Source of the DNA: Vescimonas sanitatis
GTDB lineage: Bacteria; Bacillota; Clostridia; Oscillospirales; Oscillospiraceae
DNA length: 64,000 nt
NCBI RefSeq assembly: GCF_049060325.1
Contig: NZ_JBMGPW010000008.1
Coordinates: 1 to 64,000, forward strand
Reading direction: 5' to 3'
Both the position numbers and the translations under genes were made by a program. Each line of letters begins with the position of its first letter. Position 1 is the first letter of the stretch. Positions 31,093 to 39,479 of the stretch are shown here, in pieces. A model generated the notes under the pieces. It did not search any database. It saw only the letters and a program-made list of their open reading frames with translations, and had not been told where the DNA came from.

Positions 31093-31121
31093 TTTTCGCA
31101 AAGTATGTTACTTTGCGAAAA
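31093..31121 (-). repeat. 29-bp inverted repeat, right arm of invertible promoter
   Basis: TTTTCGCAAAGTA-TGT-TACTTTGCGAAAA, the exact reverse complement of the left arm. Confidence 0.9.
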
Positions 31122-31489
31122 AATCGAGGCCAAAAACTGAATAAAAGGTCTTGCGAAGTCGTGTGGCTGTCACTGTAAAGACGGTATATCATTACCGTCA
31201 GGCGGCAGTTTTGAAGGAACGGGGTGATACCCCCTGCGGACGGCGCTGTTGACGTAAGGAATGGACCAAAGCGGCAGAAATGCCGTGTGGCGAATAGCAG
31301 CCATTGGAGCGAACGCTCTGAGAAGGTAGGTTCAGGTACGAGAAGGGCAAAAGCCCTTCGTGACGTTAGGGCAGAAGAATTGCACGATGGAGGATCAGTG
31401 TTGGACAGCGGGCGATCTCTCCCTGACGGCATAGGCGGGAGTGCGCGCTGGCGAGATTCGTCAGCGCATTTTCATTTCTGCCAGATCAC
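31122..31489 (+). ncRNA. Structured leader RNA with corrinoid-aptamer-like core
   Basis: There is no gene in 370 bp but dense hairpins: GACGGTA/TACCGTC, GGGGT/ACCCC, CGGCA/TGCCG, GAGCG/CGCTC, GAAGGGC/GCCCTTC and GCGCTGGCGA/TCGTCAGCGC (31445-31467, then ATTTT). GAATAAAAGGTC, GAAGTC, GTGTGGCTGTCACTGTAA and CCGTCAGGCGGCAG occur in the order of the B12 aptamer, but the usual closing 5' strand is not obvious. It may be a variant cobalamin riboswitch or another structured RNA. Confidence 0.5.
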
Positions 31490-31522
31490 CGCTGGTTTTC
31501 TTTGGAAAACCGGCGTTTTTTT
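31490..31522 (+). terminator. Leader terminator directly before the ribosome binding site
   Basis: CGCTGGTTTT and AAAACCGGCG (one wobble) pair, followed by seven T. AAGGGAGG of the next gene begins three bases later. Such placement fits a transcription-attenuating leader. Confidence 0.75.
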
Positions 31523-31541
31523 GTAAGGGAGGATCACGTCT

Positions 31542-32075
31542 ATGTCCAACAGGAATCCCCGCGAGAGATTTGACTACAAGAGTTGGTTTGAGCGTAATGT
31601 GGCCAAGCGTACCGTGGCGGCGTTGGAAGCGCGGGACGCGGAGTTTGCCGAAAAGCACGCGGATACGCCGCTGGCGCATTTGGCGCAATACGTCGGCAAT
31701 CGTGCTGAACTGCTGCGGCACACGCCCAGTCCCTGCGAGATAGACGGCGGCACGTTTATCGAGGAGCGCTTCGGCGGTTGGGCCGCAGTATTGGAGATGG
31801 CACGTCTGCGGCCACCGGCGAAAGAGCCCAAGTTGAAAGACACCGCACGCTACAAGCGGGAAAAAGCCGTGCAGGAGCCGCTGTTCTACGAGGAATCCGA
31901 GCGCAAGAAGAAGGCGAAACGCGCCAAGGCCGCAGCCAGTCATGCGGCGCAGCAATCACGGCTGAAAGAGAAAAAGCGGCTGGAGCAGGAAAAGAAAGAG
32001 GCTCGTGATGCCGCTGCCCGCCAGCGCGAAATTGAGAAAGCGGCAGAAGCCGCCGAGCAGGAGGTGTCCTGCTGA
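31542..32075 (+). CDS. Homing-endonuclease-associated-repeat protein, copy 2
   Basis: 177 residues with the same plan as the protein at 25403. LAQYVGNRAELLRHTPSPCE followed by IDGGTFIEERFGGWAAVLEMARL is the repeat, and the rest is a long Lys/Glu/Ala coiled coil ending in AEQEVSC. A DNA-binding role is likely. ATG 31542 follows AAGGGAGG. Expression appears to depend on the invertible promoter and the attenuated leader. It is the last gene before the ExbB-like cluster and could be a regulator or structural partner of the switch. Confidence 0.6.
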   Translation: MSNRNPRERFDYKSWFERNVAKRTVAALEARDAEFAEKHADTPLAHLAQYVGNRAELLRHTPSPCEIDGGTFIEERFGGWAAVLEMARLRPPAKEPKLKDTARYKREKAVQEPLFYEESERKKKAKRAKAAASHAAQQSRLKEKKRLEQEKKEARDAAARQREIEKAAEAAEQEVSC

Positions 32076-32290
32076 GTTACCCTTGTCAAGCCATGACGGT
32101 CTGAACGGAGACTGTCAGCTTTCCATAAGGGTGGGAGGGGAAAAGCCGCCCCTCCCACCTCCTCTCTTTGTTGAACGGCAAGACCAAAACCACATACAAA
32201 AGCAAATATGTTACCCGCCCCTGCGGGGCAGGTAACGGGAAAAATACGCCCCATCTGCGGGGCGAGAAACAGGAATAGGAGCAAACACAC
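32076..32290 (+). other. Intergenic region with three hairpins before the ExbB-like cluster
   Basis: GGTGGGAGGGG/CCCCTCCCACC (32130-32160), GTTACC...GGTAAC around CCCCTGCGGGG (32208-32235) and CGCCCC/GGGGCG. No T run follows the first. A weak promoter-like TTGAAC...ATACAA lies at 32175-32205. This is where transcripts from the switch either stop or continue into the surface cluster. Confidence 0.4.
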
Positions 32291-32923
32291 ATGATCTCTT
32301 TGAGTGAAATACTGCATACCATCGCCCAGGCGCTGATGATCCCCTGCCTCATTATACTGATAATTCTGATGGCCGGGGCGGTCTGGCAGATCGGCGACAT
32401 CGTGGTTGAGTACATCGCGGAACGCCGCAAGCATAAGTGTAACGTCCCCCAGCTGCTGCGCGACGTACACGCGGCGGGCGCGGACGGCCTTGCGGAGCTG
32501 ATTGAAAACAGCGGCCTGCTGCGGCGGCAGAAGAAGGCCCTGCTGGAGCTGGCGGAGAGCCGGGGGCTGCCCAAGGACACCCTGACGGCGCTGGCGGAAC
32601 GTCTGCTCGCCACGGAGGAGGCGCGGAACGCCCGCACCACCTCCATCACGGACATGATCGCCAAGCTGGGCCCCATGTTCGGCCTGCTGGGCACGCTGAT
32701 ACCCCTGGGCCCCGGCATCGTGGCGCTGGGACAGGGCGACACGGTGACGCTGTCGGAGTCCATGAACGTGGCATTCGACACCACCATCGCCGGTGTGATC
32801 GCGGCGGCGGTGGCCAGCGTCATCTCCCACATCCGCAAGCGGTGGTACAACGACGACATGGTGTCGCTGGAAACGCTGATGGAGGCAGTTTTGGAGGAGG
32901 TCACGAGCGATGTTGAAGGGTAA
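32291..32923 (+). CDS. MotA/TolQ/ExbB family proton-channel protein
   Basis: 210 residues. There are three membrane segments: about 13-35, 127-147 and 165-185. The family signature is clear in GPMFGLLGTLIPLGPGIVAL and MNVAFDTTIAGVIAAAVASV. ExbB/TolQ proteins use the ion gradient to drive work at the cell surface through ExbD/TolR. A single-membrane bacterium has no TonB receptor, so the driven partner must be different. It overlaps DUF2149 by 14 bp and opens the corrinoid-like surface cluster. Confidence 0.85.
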   Translation: MISLSEILHTIAQALMIPCLIILIILMAGAVWQIGDIVVEYIAERRKHKCNVPQLLRDVHAAGADGLAELIENSGLLRRQKKALLELAESRGLPKDTLTALAERLLATEEARNARTTSITDMIAKLGPMFGLLGTLIPLGPGIVALGQGDTVTLSESMNVAFDTTIAGVIAAAVASVISHIRKRWYNDDMVSLETLMEAVLEEVTSDVEG

Positions 32924-33224
32924 GTTTTCCTCCCGCCGCCGGGTGACGGAGGAGGTGGACGCCATGTCCGGGCTGGCGAACCTGTCGGACGTGATGCTGG
33001 TGTTCGCCTGCGGGCTGATGGCGGCGGTCATACTGAACTGGAACGTGGATCTCAGCAAGACGCGGGTGGAGATCCTGCAGCGGGAGCAGATGAAGGAGCT
33101 GGACAACGCCGAAGAGCTGGAGCAGGATATCCAGTCCTCCAGCAGCTTCGAGCAGAAGGGTACGGTGTACGAGGACCCGGAGACCGGCAAGCTGTATGTG
33201 GTGATGCCGAAGGGCAGTAACTAA
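32910..33224 (+). CDS. DUF2149 (ExbD-like) protein
   Basis: 104 residues. There is one membrane helix, NLSDVMLVFACGLMAAVI, whose leading Asp sits where ExbD/TolR have their proton-carrying Asp (compare ExbD I-D-V-M-L-V). The remainder is extracellular and short. DUF2149 genes accompany ExbB-like genes in archaea and Clostridia, and I recall some of these beside CobN-type chelatase genes. Overlap with the ExbB-like gene supports a joint complex. Confidence 0.8.
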   Translation: MLKGKFSSRRRVTEEVDAMSGLANLSDVMLVFACGLMAAVILNWNVDLSKTRVEILQREQMKELDNAEELEQDIQSSSSFEQKGTVYEDPETGKLYVVMPKGSN

Positions 33225-33269
33225 ATAGTTTTTACATAGATACGTTCAACAGAGAGAGGAGCAAATCAC

Positions 33270-36200
33270 ATGAAGAAACGGACAAGCAATGTGTCTCGGC
33301 GCATCGTGAGCCTGCTGATGAGCCTGGTGCTCACGCTGACGCTGGTGACCCCCGCGGCCTTTGCCACGGAGGTGGTGGGCGGCAGCGGTACGGCCATCAT
33401 CGAGGGCAACGCGAACCCGGCTGATCCCGCCCCCGGCGAGGACAGCGAGAACAATGAGGACAAGAACACCGAGGACGGCAAGGACGAACAGCCCACCAAC
33501 CCCGGTGACGAGGATAAAGAACCCAGCGAAGATGACGAGATAATTGCAGACGAAGAAGATGCAGACGACGGCGACATCTATGATGTCCAGGAGGATACTC
33601 TGCTGGGCATATCTCTGTATGCTGCTGCAAATTCGTGGGACGGTGCGTCCATAGCGGCGGTTGAACCCAACGCTGAGGGAATCTATGAGATCAGCACCGG
33701 TGCGGAGTTGGCATGGCTGGCAGCACAGGTAAACAACAAGAATGTCTTTTCTGGAAAGACTGTAATGTTGACGGCAGACATCGATCTTGGTGAGCAGGAG
33801 TGGACGCCGATCGGCAAGAACTTCAGGAAGAATGGCAAGAGTTTTCAGGGTACATTTGATGGCAATGGCCACATTGTAACCGGCCTGCAGATCAGCAGTG
33901 GCAACGCCGAAAATGTGGGGTTGTTTGGGCCGATATCTAAAGCGATCGTCAAAAATCTCATCGTAGAAGGCAATGTTAATATGCCGAATGGATCCACAAT
34001 TGGCGGTATCGTGGCAAACAACAGTGGCGGTACAGTTCAGAACTGTGGCTTTTACGGTGTAGTCGAGGGTTGGAGAAGTGTTGGCGGTGTGGTCGGCAGC
34101 GGCAATGCCGTTAACTGCTGGTATTACTATACCGGCATGGACGAGGGGTATAGCCGGAGCGTGTGCGGCGGTACGGCCACAGACTGCTACACGAACGTGA
34201 ACGCAGAGCAGACTGGCGTCACAGTGGTAACAACGGAGCAGTTCAAAGGCGCTGCGGTAGTCGGCGAGACTGGCAAGACGGTGGTGGAGTTGCTGAACGA
34301 CGCATTGCCGACTGACTGCATGAACTGGGCACAAGGTACGGACTATCCTGTGCTTGCTACCGGCGGCACGGAGCAGAAAGATAAAACTATAAGTTTGATT
34401 CCGCTTTTCCCCGACTGCGAGTTTGTCGCATCTGTTGAAGGAGAAGATGTCACTTATGATGCGGAGAACAATATCTACACCATCGGTGCAGATACGTCAG
34501 TGGTAAAACTGATGCGCTCTGATGGCAAGACTGAGCTTTGGGTGACCACAAAGGAAGACGGAACGGAAGCGAGTCCTGTAAGTCCCAGTGAAGATTTCAC
34601 TATCTCCGGCACGAAGACTACGCTGTATTACGGTACGAAGGACGATTTTGATACCATTGCCGCGTGGAACAGCGCGCTTGGACGTAGCGGAAATACTGCG
34701 ACGGTCGCCACGGCTGACCAGCTGAAGGCGCTGGCCCGCATGGTCAACAGCGGCAAGGATGAGATGACGGGCAAGACCATCTCACTCGATGCAGATATTG
34801 GCCTCAACAGCGAACTGTGGACGCCCATCGGTAAGACAGATCATTCGTTCAAGGGAACATTCAACGGCAGAAATGGTAGTACTTACTACACGATTTCCGG
34901 CCTGAATGGTGACCTGTTTGGCATGGTAAATGGCATCATCCAGTATGTGACCATCAGCGGCGGCAAAGGACGGCTGGTGACTACGCTGAAGTCCGGCACG
35001 GTGGAGAATTGTATGTCCACCGCAGATGTCACCGGCGCAGGCGGCGGTTTGGTGGGACAGAACAGCGGCACGGTGAATAGCTGCTACTACTACAATGCCA
35101 AGAGCAAAAACACCCCTGCCGTGGTCGGCAGCGGCACGGTGACGAAGTGCTTCTATTTGGCAGATACTTCCACCTTCGGCGCAGATATCGACACCGGCGC
35201 ACGTACAGCGGAGGAGTTCCAGCTGGGCCGTGTGGCGTATGAACTGGGGGGATCTTCTTACGTTTGGGTGTATGATACGACTAAGGCAGAAAAGATGCCG
35301 CAGTTGGGAAACGCGTCCACGTCCTTGACAATGGCGGCAGCGAGTGAGCTGAAGCTGACTAAGCCGGATAATCAGCCCGAAGATGTAGTGGTCACACTTG
35401 GTAGCAGCGACAAAAAGGTGCTGACCGATGTCGCTGGAAACCAATACTACTATGCTGCAAGCGGCTATATTGGTGGCGTGTCTGATGTGCCGGTCACATT
35501 CACCGCTCCGAAGGGGTATCAAATCGTGTTTGCTCCTGCGGCAACACAAGTGGGAGGAAAAGACTATCTTCGTATAACCGGCAGTAATGTGGAGTATACC
35601 TATTCACTGGTCAAGGCCGACATTCGCTGGTATGAAAGCGCTGGGGCGGAAAAAAACTACGTTCTCAAGAGTGCTGACGAATTGATGGGTTTCTGCCTGC
35701 TGGCCAATGGAAGTATTGATGGCGTATCCAAGAATTTTAATGGATGGACTCTGTCGTTGGGTAATAACATTGATCTGGAAAATAGCGGATGGAAGCCCAT
35801 TCCACGTTTTGCAGGTGCTTTTGATGGCAAGGGCTATGAGATCACGGGCTTAAATGTAAACTACACAGGTGGTGACTTCAATTCAAAGACTGCGGGAATG
35901 TTTGAAAAACTGGTTTCGCCTGGCCAAATATTGAACCTTGCCGTATCGGGATCAGTGCAGGCAGACGGCAAGATAAATTATGTGGGCGGAATTGTCGGTA
36001 CGACTGAAAGTGGAAGCGAAATCCGTTTTTGCCGCAGTAATATTGCTGTTAAAGTCGATGCGGCAAACAGCACCACCAACGGCATGGCATACGGCGGTGT
36101 GACGGGTAAAGTTCAAGGTGCGATTTCCAACTGCTTAAATGAAGGAACGATAACCGTAGATAACATTAAGAATAAGTGTTACATTGGTGGCGTAGCCGGA

Positions 36201-39200
36201 CAGGTCGGCAGTGCAGCGGATCTCTGCTGGAATACCGGCAGTGTAACCGCTTCCAGCACGGCAAATAAAAAAATATATACCGGCGGTATTGTCGGATACG
36301 GAGCTGCAACAAACTGCTATAACAACGGGAGTGTCACTGGTGCAACCGATAAGAATAGATATGTGACGGGCGGCATTTCGGGCAATGGCAACGTGACCAA
36401 CAGCTACAACCTGGGTGACGTGACCGGTGCGGAAAGTGGTACCTACGGCATCAGCAGCCGAGCTGCCACCAACAGCTACTATCTCTGCAAGCTGAACGGT
36501 GCAGTTGAGCAGAAATATATCAAGGATAGCAGCAGTGAAGCGCAGAATATCACCGCTACCACCGAGGACAACAAGACCGTGTACAAGGTGGATGGCACCG
36601 AGCTGGTGGAGTTGCTGAACAAGAACAGAAGCACTTACACCGAGTGGATCAACAAGCAGGTCGCGCCCTATAACCCTGTGCATATCACGCGCTGGGACGG
36701 CAGCTTTGAACCCGGCGTGGAGGGCGTGATCACCCTTATCTATGACCCCAACGGCGGCGAAGGAGCGGCTGTAACGGAGCAGCAGCGGGTCGAAGGCGAT
36801 ACCGGAAGCTTCACCATTAAGTCCGATACGGAATTGGGCTTCAAGCACGAGAACGGCACGTTCCTCGGCTGGAGCACAAAGCCCAAAGCGACGACGGCTG
36901 ACAGCAACTATGCTGCCGGTAAAACGGTATCGGTGAAAAAAGGCGAAACCGTGACGCTCTATGCCGTGTGGTCGCCGATCTGGGCAGGCAGCGGCACGGA
37001 AGCTGATGCCTATCAGATCTCCAACGCCGCCGACCTGACTGCCCTGCAAACGCAGGTCAACAAAAACGGCTTCAGCTACACCGGCAAGTGGTTCAGGCTG
37101 ACCAATAACATCGATCTGAACAACGAGCCGTGGACGCCCATCGGCGTCGATGCCTACCATTTCTTCGGCGGCAGTCTGGACGGCGGCGGCAAGACCATCA
37201 GCGGGCTGAAGGTGGAAACAAACGGGAACTGGGCAGGACTTTTCGGCAACGTGCGAGGTACTTACGGTGTGCCCATGACGATGCGGGATCTGACGCTGAA
37301 GGACGGCAGCGTGAAGTTCACAAGCAGCGGGACGTCATGCTGCGGTGGCCTTGTGGCGGCTGTAGAGGGCGAAACTGTGCTGGAGCTGCGTAATGTCGTT
37401 GCTGAAAACCTGACGGTCAGCGGCGGCATATTTGGCTCGGGCGGCCTTCTGGGCAGAGGACGCGTCGCAATGACAAACTGCCACAACAGGGACGGTTCCG
37501 TGACCGGCAGATATGCAGGCGGACTGGCCGGTAAGGGATACAGCAACCGTCAGGATCACGTTTTAGCGGGTTGTACCAACAGCGCTAAGGTAGTCGGCGA
37601 AAGAACCGCAGGCGGAATGACTGGGAATGAAACATATAGCAACGGCTCCTACACGAGCTGCGCCAACAGTGGAAGCATATCTGCGACACAGGGGTACGCC
37701 TCCGGCATTGCGGCGGGCGGAAGCTATGAGCGGTGCAGCAACAGCGGCGCTGTGACCGGCAAGCAGGCTGCGGGTATCTGCGTCAATGGCATCAAGGCAA
37801 TGTACTGCAGCAATACAGGCGCGATTACCGGCACGGACTATGCGGCGGGTATCCTTACCAACGGCGGCTACGGCGGCACAGTAGAATTCTGCTGGAACAC
37901 CGGAAAGGTCGAGGCGAGCACGCCCGTCAAGGCCTTTGGTATCCTCTACGGCTGGGGTTCGTATAATAGGGTCAGAAATTCCTTCAGCTATGTCCCGGGT
38001 GCCAATATCGGCCTTGCGCCCACCGAGCTGAAAGAGGAAAATGTGTCCGACAGCTACTATCTGGCGGACAAGAAGGACTCCGTTTCCAGCGCCGGTGAGT
38101 GGGCCAGCGCAGACGACTTCGCCAGCGGCAAGGTAGCCTGGGGCGTGGACGGCAGCACTGGTGCACACGCTAACTACTGGACGCAGGGCGCAAACAACTA
38201 TCCTGTCCCCATCGGTGAGGGAACGTCCACCAGCTACTACCGTGCCAAGGCCGAGTGCGGCACAGGCGGTGCAGTGAGCATCAAGAGCAGCCGCAACTTC
38301 ACTGGCGATGCGGACAATGCGGTCTATGGGCCTAAAGGTATGAGCGTGACCGTCACGGCCACGCCCAAGGACAGCAGCTATGCGCTCAAGAGCCTGACGC
38401 TGGATCTGATGAGCACGGGCAGCACCACGGCGCTGGAAAGTGGCGACAGCTTCACACTGGGCGAAGCCAACGCGCTGGTGGTGGCCGCCTTCGCCAGCAC
38501 CGGCAGCGGCGGTAACGGCGGTGGTAATGGCGGCAGCGGCGGTAACGGCGACGGCAGCGGCACAGATACCGGCGACGGCGCAGGCGATGAGGACGATGAG
38601 GGCCTGCAAGACGGCCTGAATATGGATGTGGAGTACAACATCAAGGGCCTGGTGCTGGCCGCTTACGCCGAGTGGGGCGCTAACGGCGGCGGTAAGACCT
38701 TCGCCCAGTGGCTGAAGGCTTCCCCCAGCGTGCTGCGTGCGTTTATCACCAACAGCCTGGACAACATGGCCGCAGCGGCTAAGTCCAAGGATACCGACGA
38801 GGCCAAGAGCCTGGCAGCGCTGCTGCTGGCCAGCTTGAACGAACACAGTGGCCTGAACAGCAAGAACGGCGACATCATCGGCAAGGCGCTCCAGCGCTAC
38901 ATGGATACCGGCAGCGAGGCGACCTTCAGTACGTGGCTGACCACCGGCAGCGGTATGGCCAGCGGCACAGTGGAGGAGATCCTTGCACAGTACACCGACA
39001 GCCTGCTGAACTTGACGGAGCGCCTGTATACCAACTGGGAAAGCAGCGGCACGTCCCTGACCTTCCCCGTGTGGCTGGATGCCCAGCAGGTGACGATGGA
39101 GAGCCTGTCCGAGAACGCGGAAGAACCTGAGGCTGAGCCTGATGACACCCAGACCTCCGAAGCCCCGGAGGATGTGCCGGACGGTCAGGAGGCCGAGGGC

Positions 39201-39377
39201 GGCGCCAGCGGCGGCGGCAACTCCGTGTGGGAGGTCATCGGCACGGTGGTGCGCGAGAATCCCATCATCGTCTGGAGCATCGTGGCCGTGGTTACAGCCT
39301 TGGTCATCGTGGGCGCGGTGCGCCGCTACCACAAGGTCAAGCGCGATGAGCGTGACGATGTGGCCAGCAAGAAATAA
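33270..39377 (+). CDS. Giant GLUG-repeat surface protein with C-terminal membrane anchor
   Basis: 2035 residues. There is a signal peptide (VSLLMSLVLTLTLVTPAAFA) and then an acidic linker rich in Asp/Glu. Three long GLUG-rich beta-helical blocks follow, with phrases such as GGIVANNSGGTVQNCGFYG and GGIVGYGAATNCYNNGSVTG, each after a W-x-x-A strand motif. An InlB-type repeat begins LIYDPNGGEGAAVTEQQ and ends TLYAVWSP. Then come a Gly/Asp spacer, a helical domain (AEWGANGGGKTFAQWLKASP), an acidic linker and one membrane helix (IIVWSIVAVVTALVIVGAV) with a basic end. There is no LPXTG. It is likely a wall-spanning adhesin or scaffold for the toroid proteins. Confidence 0.8.
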   Translation: MKKRTSNVSRRIVSLLMSLVLTLTLVTPAAFATEVVGGSGTAIIEGNANPADPAPGEDSENNEDKNTEDGKDEQPTNPGDEDKEPSEDDEIIADEEDADDGDIYDVQEDTLLGISLYAAANSWDGASIAAVEPNAEGIYEISTGAELAWLAAQVNNKNVFSGKTVMLTADIDLGEQEWTPIGKNFRKNGKSFQGTFDGNGHIVTGLQISSGNAENVGLFGPISKAIVKNLIVEGNVNMPNGSTIGGIVANNSGGTVQNCGFYGVVEGWRSVGGVVGSGNAVNCWYYYTGMDEGYSRSVCGGTATDCYTNVNAEQTGVTVVTTEQFKGAAVVGETGKTVVELLNDALPTDCMNWAQGTDYPVLATGGTEQKDKTISLIPLFPDCEFVASVEGEDVTYDAENNIYTIGADTSVVKLMRSDGKTELWVTTKEDGTEASPVSPSEDFTISGTKTTLYYGTKDDFDTIAAWNSALGRSGNTATVATADQLKALARMVNSGKDEMTGKTISLDADIGLNSELWTPIGKTDHSFKGTFNGRNGSTYYTISGLNGDLFGMVNGIIQYVTISGGKGRLVTTLKSGTVENCMSTADVTGAGGGLVGQNSGTVNSCYYYNAKSKNTPAVVGSGTVTKCFYLADTSTFGADIDTGARTAEEFQLGRVAYELGGSSYVWVYDTTKAEKMPQLGNASTSLTMAAASELKLTKPDNQPEDVVVTLGSSDKKVLTDVAGNQYYYAASGYIGGVSDVPVTFTAPKGYQIVFAPAATQVGGKDYLRITGSNVEYTYSLVKADIRWYESAGAEKNYVLKSADELMGFCLLANGSIDGVSKNFNGWTLSLGNNIDLENSGWKPIPRFAGAFDGKGYEITGLNVNYTGGDFNSKTAGMFEKLVSPGQILNLAVSGSVQADGKINYVGGIVGTTESGSEIRFCRSNIAVKVDAANSTTNGMAYGGVTGKVQGAISNCLNEGTITVDNIKNKCYIGGVAGQVGSAADLCWNTGSVTASSTANKKIYTGGIVGYGAATNCYNNGSVTGATDKNRYVTGGISGNGNVTNSYNLGDVTGAESGTYGISSRAATNSYYLCKLNGAVEQKYIKDSSSEAQNITATTEDNKTVYKVDGTELVELLNKNRSTYTEWINKQVAPYNPVHITRWDGSFEPGVEGVITLIYDPNGGEGAAVTEQQRVEGDTGSFTIKSDTELGFKHENGTFLGWSTKPKATTADSNYAAGKTVSVKKGETVTLYAVWSPIWAGSGTEADAYQISNAADLTALQTQVNKNGFSYTGKWFRLTNNIDLNNEPWTPIGVDAYHFFGGSLDGGGKTISGLKVETNGNWAGLFGNVRGTYGVPMTMRDLTLKDGSVKFTSSGTSCCGGLVAAVEGETVLELRNVVAENLTVSGGIFGSGGLLGRGRVAMTNCHNRDGSVTGRYAGGLAGKGYSNRQDHVLAGCTNSAKVVGERTAGGMTGNETYSNGSYTSCANSGSISATQGYASGIAAGGSYERCSNSGAVTGKQAAGICVNGIKAMYCSNTGAITGTDYAAGILTNGGYGGTVEFCWNTGKVEASTPVKAFGILYGWGSYNRVRNSFSYVPGANIGLAPTELKEENVSDSYYLADKKDSVSSAGEWASADDFASGKVAWGVDGSTGAHANYWTQGANNYPVPIGEGTSTSYYRAKAECGTGGAVSIKSSRNFTGDADNAVYGPKGMSVTVTATPKDSSYALKSLTLDLMSTGSTTALESGDSFTLGEANALVVAAFASTGSGGNGGGNGGSGGNGDGSGTDTGDGAGDEDDEGLQDGLNMDVEYNIKGLVLAAYAEWGANGGGKTFAQWLKASPSVLRAFITNSLDNMAAAAKSKDTDEAKSLAALLLASLNEHSGLNSKNGDIIGKALQRYMDTGSEATFSTWLTTGSGMASGTVEEILAQYTDSLLNLTERLYTNWESSGTSLTFPVWLDAQQVTMESLSENAEEPEAEPDDTQTSEAPEDVPDGQEAEGGASGGGNSVWEVIGTVVRENPIIVWSIVAVVTALVIVGAVRRYHKVKRDERDDVASKK

Positions 39378-39479
39378 GTGAAATAGACGGCTCTTAGAGG
39401 GCGGTCTGCCGATTCGCGTGGGCGGAATTTCCGTCCACGCGAATACGGCTATATAAACGGAAATGGGAGGGATGCCTCT
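39378..39479 (+). other. Intergenic hairpin between surface genes
   Basis: ATTCGCGTGG...CCACGCGAAT (39412-39444) forms a 10-bp-plus stem without a T run. It may stabilise mRNA or reduce read-through between the GLUG gene and the toroid genes. Confidence 0.45.

Larger units (their letters stand above)
30940..31121. other. Predicted invertible promoter element
   Basis: 29-bp arms in opposite orientation (spacer ACA on the left, TGT on the right) enclose 124 bp holding one consensus promoter that points right, toward a structured leader and the gene at 31542. A tyrosine recombinase gene ends 47 bp to the left. In the flipped state the promoter would point back against recombinase 2. Arms, spacer and enzyme all fit a phase-variation switch; inversion itself is inferred. 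Confidence 0.7.

Noticed and set aside
30940..31121. The two 29-bp palindromes as intrinsic terminators
   Set aside because: Each begins with TTTT and ends with AAAA, so no U run follows the stem on either strand, and a promoter lies between them.
31122..31541. OMEGA/HEARO RNA of an IscB-type system
   Set aside because: No IscB, IsrB or TnpB reading frame is nearby; the downstream protein has only the homing-endonuclease-associated repeat. Left open for a covariance-model test.
33700..38100. Repeated DNA in the giant surface gene as a CRISPR array
   Set aside because: The repeats are degenerate protein-level GLUG motifs with variable spacing; no identical direct repeats with unique spacers exist.
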